A stretch of 12,766 nt of DNA from CAZBBC01 sp964489835 (GTDB lineage: Bacteria; Calditrichota; Calditrichia; JAJRVZ01): NCBI GenBank assembly GCA_964489835.1, contig CAZBBC010000132.1, positions 1-12,766 of the forward strand, read 5' to 3'. Shown here one piece after another: positions 5,626 through 9,881 of this stretch. The translations under genes and the position numbers were made by a program. Each line of letters opens with the position of its first letter. The first letter of the stretch is position 1. The notes under the pieces were generated by a model. It was not told the DNA's origin. It did not search any database and saw only the letters and a program-made list of their open reading frames with translations.

Positions 5626-6318
5626 ATGGCTGGTAAACATATAGGAATTGTGGGTTGTAGTGCAGAGGGGGCTGCTCTGTGCTACCGAACTATCTGCCTT
5701 GAAGCCGCTCAGTCCATGGGTGAACATTTCCACCCGGAGATCAGCATGCATACCCACTCCCTCGGCGAATATATGATGGGTATACGTGCGGCTGATTGGC
5801 CGGCCGTCGCGGAATTGATGCTATCATCAACAAAAAAACTACAGGCAGCAGGGGCTGACTTTGCGATTTGCCCTGATAATACGATCCATGAAGCTTATCC
5901 GTTGGTGATAAAAAAAACACCCCTTCCCTGGCTCCATATTGCCCAGGTCGTAGCAGAGAAAGCGGGAGCTAACGGATATAAAGATCTGGGGATTTTAGGG
6001 ACAAAGTATTTAATGGAAGGTCCCGTATATCCTGAGTGTTTAGAAAAAGCTCATATTAGGTGCAGAATCCCTGAAAAACCGGATAGAGAAAATATTGACA
6101 GGATAATCTTTTCCGAATTAGTGAACGGAGTGTTTTCAGAGGAAAGCCGCTTGTATTTTAATCAGGTCATTCACAAGTTAAAAAAATCAGGTTGTGACGC
6201 CGTTGTTCTCGGCTGTACCGAAATTCCATTATTGGTACGGGAAAATGACTGCCCCCTGCCACCACTCGATTCAACACGTCTTCTTGCCCGGGCAGCGATA
6301 AAATATTCACTGGCATGA
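5626..6318 (+). CDS. Asp/Glu racemase-superfamily protein with only one canonical catalytic Cys
   Basis: A 230-residue member of the aspartate/glutamate racemase superfamily. The N-terminal strand GIVGCSAEG (7-15), the segment GADFAICPDNTIHEAYP (76-92), GILGT (122-126) and GCTEIPLL (196-203) follow the two-domain pattern of the family. The second catalytic Cys is present (Cys197 in GCTE). At the first site the usual Cys-Asn-Thr is Asp84-Asn85-Thr86, with a Cys two residues earlier (Cys82). A two-cysteine racemase mechanism is therefore doubtful unless Cys82 or Asp84 takes over. Single-Cys members of this superfamily include arylmalonate decarboxylase, so a decarboxylase, isomerase or lyase role is possible. 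It starts 18 bases after the DUF35 stop and is probably co-transcribed with it. Its substrate may be a product or precursor of the HMG-CoA branch, but this is inference. Confidence 0.8.
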   Translation: MAGKHIGIVGCSAEGAALCYRTICLEAAQSMGEHFHPEISMHTHSLGEYMMGIRAADWPAVAELMLSSTKKLQAAGADFAICPDNTIHEAYPLVIKKTPLPWLHIAQVVAEKAGANGYKDLGILGTKYLMEGPVYPECLEKAHIRCRIPEKPDRENIDRIIFSELVNGVFSEESRLYFNQVIHKLKKSGCDAVVLGCTEIPLLVRENDCPLPPLDSTRLLARAAIKYSLA

Positions 6319-6485
6319 CATTTGCGTTATTCCCTTCTAGCGGCGCCCATATTTTTGATCTTTAATTTTTCGATTATTACATTAATTTGTTTTAAATTAA
6401 ATATTAATCGATCTTTAGTGTTCAATGATAGAATAGAAGAAATTAAGAAGGAACAATATAAAAAATATATTAGTCAGGAGCAGAA

Positions 6486-7550
6486 ATGAACGCAAGTGGC
6501 GAAAAGGCAAAAGCCGTTGATGTGGCCATGACCCAGATTGAGCGCCAGTTTGGAAAAGGTGCGATTATGCGTTTGGGGGACAGAGTTAAAGTAAATGTGG
6601 ACGTGATACCAACCGGTTCCGTATCCCTGGATGCCGCTTTAGGTGTCGGCGGTGTACCCCGGGGAAGAATTGTGGAACTTTATGGTCCGGAATCTTCAGG
6701 CAAGACCACGCTGGCGCTGCATATTATTGCCGAAGCACAAAAATTGGATGGACTGGCTGCCTTTGTTGATGCCGAGCATGCTCTAGATCCAACCTATGCT
6801 AAAAAACTTGGTGTCGATACGGTCAATCTTCTCGTTTCTCAACCCGACTCCGGTGAACAGGCTCTGGAAATTGTCGAAACACTTGTCCGTAGTGGGGCCA
6901 TGGATATTATCGTGATCGATTCAGTGGCCGCTTTGGTGCCCCGGGCCGAGATTGAAGGAGAAATGGGTGATTCACATATGGGTTTGCAGGCACGTTTGAT
7001 GTCCCAGGCGCTCCGCAAATTAACCGGTACCGTCAGTAAATCGAACACATGTGTGCTTTTCATTAACCAGATACGCGAAAAAATCGGTGTGATGTTTGGA
7101 AATCCGGAAACGACAACCGGGGGTCGGGCGCTTAAGTTCTATACCTCCATCAGAATGGATATCCGGCGTATTGCCACCATAAAAGAAGGACAGGATATGG
7201 TCGGTAACCGGACAAAGGTCAAGGTGGTTAAGAATAAAATGGCACCACCGTTCAAAGATGCTGAATTCGATATCATGTATTCCCTGGGAATCTCCATGGA
7301 AGGAGATGTTCTTGATCAGGCCGTCAATCATAATCTGGTACAAAAATCAGGTACCTGGTTCTCGTATGGCGAAACACGATTGGGTCAGGGCCGGGAGAAT
7401 GCCAAGCGATATCTCATGGAAGACAAAAAAATGCTCCGCGAGATTGAAAAAAAAGTAAGAGAACTACTTGGCCTGGACGGGATAAAAACTGAACCGCCAA
7501 AGAATGAGGCGGAAGAAAAACAGGCATCAACCAATACCCCATCCTCGTAG
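6486..7550 (+). CDS. recA: Recombinase RecA
   Basis: A 354-residue RecA, the ATP-dependent strand-exchange protein of homologous recombination and the SOS co-protease. Walker A GPESSGKT is at 67-74, the catalytic Glu97 in DAEHA, the Walker B strand IIVIDSVAAL at 141-150, loop L1 with EGEMGDSHMGLQARLMSQ at 157-174, and Gln195 in FINQIREKIG, followed by loop L2. CAGGAG at 6476-6481 precedes the ATG. The 167 bases upstream are AT-rich and show neither an E. coli-type nor a Bacillus-type LexA box, so SOS control cannot be read from sequence. The last residues (TNTPSS) and the TAG stop are encoded inside a 35-bp palindromic repeat (7531-7565), so the tail appears to have been remodelled by a repeat. 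A terminator-like hairpin follows at 7637-7684. Confidence 0.98.
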   Translation: MNASGEKAKAVDVAMTQIERQFGKGAIMRLGDRVKVNVDVIPTGSVSLDAALGVGGVPRGRIVELYGPESSGKTTLALHIIAEAQKLDGLAAFVDAEHALDPTYAKKLGVDTVNLLVSQPDSGEQALEIVETLVRSGAMDIIVIDSVAALVPRAEIEGEMGDSHMGLQARLMSQALRKLTGTVSKSNTCVLFINQIREKIGVMFGNPETTTGGRALKFYTSIRMDIRRIATIKEGQDMVGNRTKVKVVKNKMAPPFKDAEFDIMYSLGISMEGDVLDQAVNHNLVQKSGTWFSYGETRLGQGRENAKRYLMEDKKMLREIEKKVRELLGLDGIKTEPPKNEAEEKQASTNTPSS

Positions 7551-7568
7551 AGGATGCATTATTGGTGG
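7514..7568. repeat. 55-bp direct repeat A, first copy (recA 3' end)
   Basis: This is identical to 7762-7816, which ends exactly at the N gap; the bases just upstream differ (A versus T). It covers the last recA codons. It is best explained as a de Bruijn edge overlap (see findings). Confidence 0.9.
7531..7565. repeat. 35-bp palindromic repeat overlapping the recA stop, copy 1
   Basis: The core CATCCTCGTAGAGGATG is a perfect 7-bp stem with a GTA loop, flanked by imperfect arms CCAATA and TTATTGG. The recA stop codon TAG (7548-7550) lies at the centre. Related copies are at 7726-7760 and 7779-7813. Confidence 0.85.
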
Positions 7569-7589
7569 TATTTAAGATAGAATATCATT

Positions 7590-7644
7590 ACTGTCCGGTT
7601 AAATTTAATTTTCCGCAACTAATGCCTAAAGAACTCACCCCCTT
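7590..7644. repeat. 55-bp direct repeat B, first copy
   Basis: This is identical to 7917-7971, which begins exactly after the N gap; the next bases differ (C versus A). It starts ACTGTCCGGTTAAA, like the left end of the MITE-like element at 3825, and ends in AACTCACCCCCTT. Confidence 0.9.
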
Positions 7645-7684
7645 CCCTGCGTCTAAGCCGCAGGCTGGGGGATGGGTTTTTTTT
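7637..7684 (+). terminator. Terminator-like hairpin downstream of recA
   Basis: CCTGC (7646-7650) pairs with GCAGG (7659-7663), and the outer CCCCC pairs with GGGGG (7667-7671), with a small bulge. Eight T follow at 7677-7684. The hairpin is built from the CACCCCC...GGGGGATGGG palindromic repeat and probably doubles as the recA terminator. Confidence 0.6.
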
Positions 7685-7725
7685 AAATATATTCAATCCA
7701 TTACTAATTATTGCATGCACCTAAT

Positions 7726-7760
7726 CCAATAATCGTATCCTCGTAGAGGATAAATTATTG
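7726..7760. repeat. 35-bp palindromic repeat, copy 2
   Basis: CAATAAT..TATCCTC, loop GTA, GAGGATA..TTATTG. This is the most symmetrical of the three copies, nearly a full-length palindrome. It lies in non-coding sequence. Confidence 0.85.
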
Positions 7761-7761
7761 T

Positions 7762-7816
7762 AGAAAAACAGGCATCAACCAATACCCCATCCTCGTAGAG
7801 GATGCATTATTGGTGG
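7762..7816. repeat. 55-bp direct repeat A, second copy, ending at the gap (contains palindrome copy 3, 7779-7813)
   Basis: This is an exact copy of 7514-7568, 248 bases downstream. It contains recA codons outside any reading context, which is unusual unless it marks an assembly overlap or a recent tandem duplication. Confidence 0.85.
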
Positions 7817-7916
7817 NNNNNNNNNNNNNNNNNNNNNNNNNNNNNNNNNNNNNNNNNNNNNNNNNNNNNNNNNNNNNNNNNNNNNNNNNNNNNNNNNNNN
7901 NNNNNNNNNNNNNNNN
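7817..7916. other. Scaffold gap of exactly 100 N
   Basis: One hundred N in a row is a common default for a gap of unknown length. If the flanking copies follow the order seen at 7514-7644, the missing sequence would be only 21 bases, equal to 7569-7589. Frames read through here are meaningless. Confidence 0.95.
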
Positions 7917-7971
7917 ACTGTCCGGTTAAATTTAATTTTCCGCAACTAATGCCTAAAGAACTCACCCCCTT
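7917..7971. repeat. 55-bp direct repeat B, second copy, starting at the gap
   Basis: This is an exact copy of 7590-7644. After it the sequence diverges into a different hairpin (7973-7997) and then the DUF559 remnant. Confidence 0.85.
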
Positions 7972-7972
7972 A

Positions 7973-8006
7973 CCCCCTCTCTTGGGAAGAGAGGGGGATT
8001 TTTTTT
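7973..8006 (+). terminator. Strong hairpin with T-run
   Basis: CCCCCTCTCTT (7973-7983) pairs perfectly with AAGAGAGGGGG (7987-7997) around GGG, and eight T follow one base later. It has textbook intrinsic-terminator shape but belongs to the palindromic repeat family, so its position may reflect mobility rather than gene control. Confidence 0.6.
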
Positions 8007-8080
8007 CATGAAGAAAAATGAAAACACAGAATTTTTCCTAAATACATCAAAGAGATGAGTTTTTTTTAAAAAAAGTTTCT

Positions 8081-8368
8081 ATGTATCGTACGACTAATCC
8101 AATTCTCCATCAAACAGCTAAGGATCTGAGCAGAGAATTAAGAAAATCTCAAACAGAAGCTGAAAAAGTTTTTTGGGAAAATATTAGAAAAAATAGATTA
8201 CATGGATTAAAATTTTATCGACAATATCCTATTTTTTACGAAATTAATAACGTTGAATCATTCATTATTGCAGATTTCTATTGTTTTAAGAAGAAAACTA
8301 TCATTGAAATCGATGGTAAAATCCATAGGTACAAGAAGATAAAGGGCTGGGGGATGGGTTTTTTTTAA
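8081..8368 (+). pseudogene. DUF559 endonuclease-like gene, 3'-truncated by a repeat
   Basis: Ninety-five codons. Residues 1-86 match DUF559 (PD-(D/E)xK-like, Vsr-related) proteins: RELRKSQTEAEKVFWENIR (18-36), GLKFYRQYPI (42-51), then ADFYC (64-68) and IIEIDGKIH (74-82) with Asp65, Glu76, Asp78 and His82 as the likely active-site set. From residue 87 on, IKGWGMGFF is encoded by the palindromic-repeat half at 8345-8375, so the usual last 30 or so residues (a helix and strand ending near 'VIRF..N') are missing. No ribosome site is evident before the ATG. The upstream side is bounded by a hairpin of the same repeat family. The family's biological role is not settled; a nuclease function is presumed from the motif. 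This copy is probably inactive. Confidence 0.75.
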
Positions 8369-8375
8369 ATATATT
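8345..8375. repeat. Right half of the palindromic repeat at the end of DUF559
   Basis: Thirty-one bases identical to 7663-7693 (GGCTGGGGGATGGG, eight T, AAATATATT). Near recA this half sits directly next to the left half; here DUF559 lies between them. Confidence 0.9.
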
Positions 8376-8395
8376 TTACCTATATTATGTTATTC

Positions 8396-8608
8396 TAGCA
8401 AAAATTTTACTAACTCAGAGATTTCATTTCTCGCGACGACGCAACGACGCAAAGATTTTATCCACGGATTATCCGGCGCAGCCGGACACTGGTTAAGACT
8501 ATAATAAAAATATTTTTTAAATAAAATCCGTGTCAATCCGTGGAATCCGTGGACTATTTTTTTCTTTGTTTTCAGCATCGCTGCGCTATGAATAATATAG
8601 GCTAAATT
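8396..8608 (+). repeat. Interspersed repeat of about 200 bp, copy 1
   Basis: It begins TAGCAAAAATTTT and continues with CGCGACGACGCAACGACGC, TTTATCCACGGATTATCCGG, CGCAGCCGGACAC, a variable AT-rich middle, and repeated ATCCGTG units. It ends with GCTGCGCTATGAATA and a TAGGCTAAATTA tail. Copies at 9666-9845 (same orientation) and 12485-12720 (inverted) share this order of blocks. No protein is encoded; peptides predicted from it are artefacts. Confidence 0.85.
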
Positions 8609-8721
8609 AAGTTTTGGTCATTGCTACTTTGAAAATTGAATATTATTTGGATTTTGGAATTTGTCATTTGATATTTGTTTGTACCCTTGGGCTGTGCGAT
8701 AAACTATTTTGAAAAAACTCC

Positions 8722-9354
8722 ATGCTAATCACCATCACAAAGATTGACAGACAGAAAAAAAACAAAGGCAGATATTCTTTGTATACCGGAGAAAAATTCA
8801 TCGCCGGTATTTCAGAGGAAACTTTACTTGAATTCGACATTTATTCCGGAAAAGAGATTTCAGAAAACACACTTTCTAAAATTAAAGAGAAAGAAAAACA
8901 GGTAGCCGCTCGTGAACAGGCCTGGCGATTTCTCTCCCGCCGGGAACATAGCGAGAAAGAATTAAGAGATAAATTATTCGTTAAAGGTTATGAGGCAGGA
9001 ATAATCGATCGAATAATCTCAAACCTAAAAGAAAAAGATTATATCAATAACGAAAGATTTGCCAGGCTGCTGTTAGGAGACGAAATAAATTTAAAAAAAA
9101 ATGGACCCTTACTCATTAGAAATAAACTGCTAAAGAAAGGTCTTGAAACAGATCTGGTAAATCATTTGTTAAATGAATATTATGATGAAGGGCTGCAACA
9201 GAAAAACTGTAAATATTTGGCTGAAAAAAAGTATAAGTCTCTCAAAGGTTCAGATATTAACCAACAAAAAATAAGATTGGGGAATTATTTAGCCCAAAAA
9301 GGATTTACCTGGGATATCAGTGCCAACATAATTGCAGAACTTTTCCGATCCTAA
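8722..9354 (+). CDS. recX: RecX, regulatory protein of RecA
   Basis: A 210-residue RecX, which binds in the groove of RecA filaments and limits their extension. After an N-terminal beta region (about 1-60, ITKIDRQKKNKGRYSLYTGE) come the three-helix RecX modules. AWRFLSRREHSEKELRDKL with KGY (67-90) and LKEKDYINNERFARLLL (102-118) form the first; GPLLIRNKLLKKGLE (128-142) begins the second; a third ends LAQKGFTWDISANII (190-204). The length is normal. No good ribosome site is visible before ATG 8722. It follows recA as in many bacteria, but 1.17 kb of repeats and a broken nuclease gene lie between, so co-transcription with recA is unlikely. Codon use is more A-rich than in recA. Confidence 0.93.
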   Translation: MLITITKIDRQKKNKGRYSLYTGEKFIAGISEETLLEFDIYSGKEISENTLSKIKEKEKQVAAREQAWRFLSRREHSEKELRDKLFVKGYEAGIIDRIISNLKEKDYINNERFARLLLGDEINLKKNGPLLIRNKLLKKGLETDLVNHLLNEYYDEGLQQKNCKYLAEKKYKSLKGSDINQQKIRLGNYLAQKGFTWDISANIIAELFRS

Positions 9355-9414
9355 TAGATAATGTGCAAGAGTATAAACAGAAAATTTGGCAATTAGTACA
9401 ATGAGCGTCGTGTT

Positions 9415-9439
9415 AATTCCCCCTTAGAAAGGGGGAATT
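9415..9439. terminator. Perfect 11-bp hairpin downstream of recX
   Basis: AATTCCCCCTT pairs with AAGGGGGAATT around an AGA loop, 60 bases after the recX stop. There is no clear T-run, so it may be a member of the hairpin repeat family rather than a terminator. Confidence 0.45.
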
Positions 9440-9496
9440 TGTGTAATGCCAATTGAATACTTTTAACACTACATTAATTATAAATAGGAGTTGAGA

Positions 9497-9640
9497 ATGG
9501 CCTCAAAAGACTGGCATATACTAACACAAATTATTAAAGCAGGCGAGGGATTGGATCATTCCAACGTACGCACACCGGGAGTACCCATTTTTCAGACCTC
9601 AGTAAAATTTAAACATCGTATTTTGAAAATTTGGCATTAA
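9497..9640 (+). pseudogene. N-terminal fragment of a Cys/Met-metabolism PLP-enzyme gene
   Basis: A 47-residue frame begins MASKDWHILTQIIKAGEGLD and continues HSNVRTPGVPIFQTSV. The pattern '...I.AGE......R.PGVPIFQTSVFxF' is the usual start of methionine gamma-lyase / cystathionine gamma-synthase / O-acetylhomoserine sulfhydrylase proteins. After KFK the match is lost and a stop follows, with an interspersed repeat starting about 26 bases later. These enzymes are roughly 400 residues long, so the lysine-bearing PLP site and all else are gone. A good ribosome site (GGAG, 9487-9490) survives, so the fragment may still be translated. The exact family member cannot be told from this stub. Confidence 0.55.
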
Positions 9641-9665
9641 GGTTTAAATTTGATTTTCGTTTTTT

Positions 9666-9845
9666 TAGCAAAGATTTTAAAACTTTTATCCACGGATTAT
9701 CCGGCGCAGCCGGACACGGATTAAAATTAAAATAATAATTTGTAAATGAAATCTGTGTCAATTCGTGAAAATTCGTGAAATTCGTGGACTATTATTTTTT
9801 ATTTGATTGCAGCAATATGCTGCGGTATGAATAGACCAGGTTAAT
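9666..9845 (+). repeat. Interspersed repeat of about 180 bp, copy 2
   Basis: It starts TAGCAAAGATTTT, then TTTATCCACGGATTATCCGG and CGCAGCCGGACAC, and has four TTCGTG-type units (AATTCGTGAAAATTCGTGAA and on). It ends GCTGCGGTATGAATAGACCA with a GGTTAAT tail. It lacks the CGACGACGC block of copy 1. It ends 36 bases before alaS, so the alaS promoter must lie inside or at the edge of the repeat. Confidence 0.85.
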
Positions 9846-9881
9846 CAATAGTGATGCCTTTAAACTAGAATGATGTGACAC

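Noticed and set aside
6319..6485. LexA/SOS box upstream of recA
   Set aside because: Neither CTGT-N8-ACAG nor GAAC-N4-GTTC is present; the AT-rich sequence gives no convincing operator.
7514..7816. Biological tandem duplication of the recA tail (248-bp period)
   Set aside because: The identity stops at exactly 55 bp on both sides of the gap, which fits an assembly overlap better than a duplication; kept only as an alternative.
7802..8011. Open frame running through the N gap
   Set aside because: Most of it is unknown sequence and the rest is repeat; it is not a gene.
8390..8578. Minus-strand frame reading HGFHGLTRILFKKYF
   Set aside because: It is a translation of the interspersed repeat. 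A near-identical peptide arises from the inverted copy at 12530-12600, so it is repeat-derived and not a protein family.
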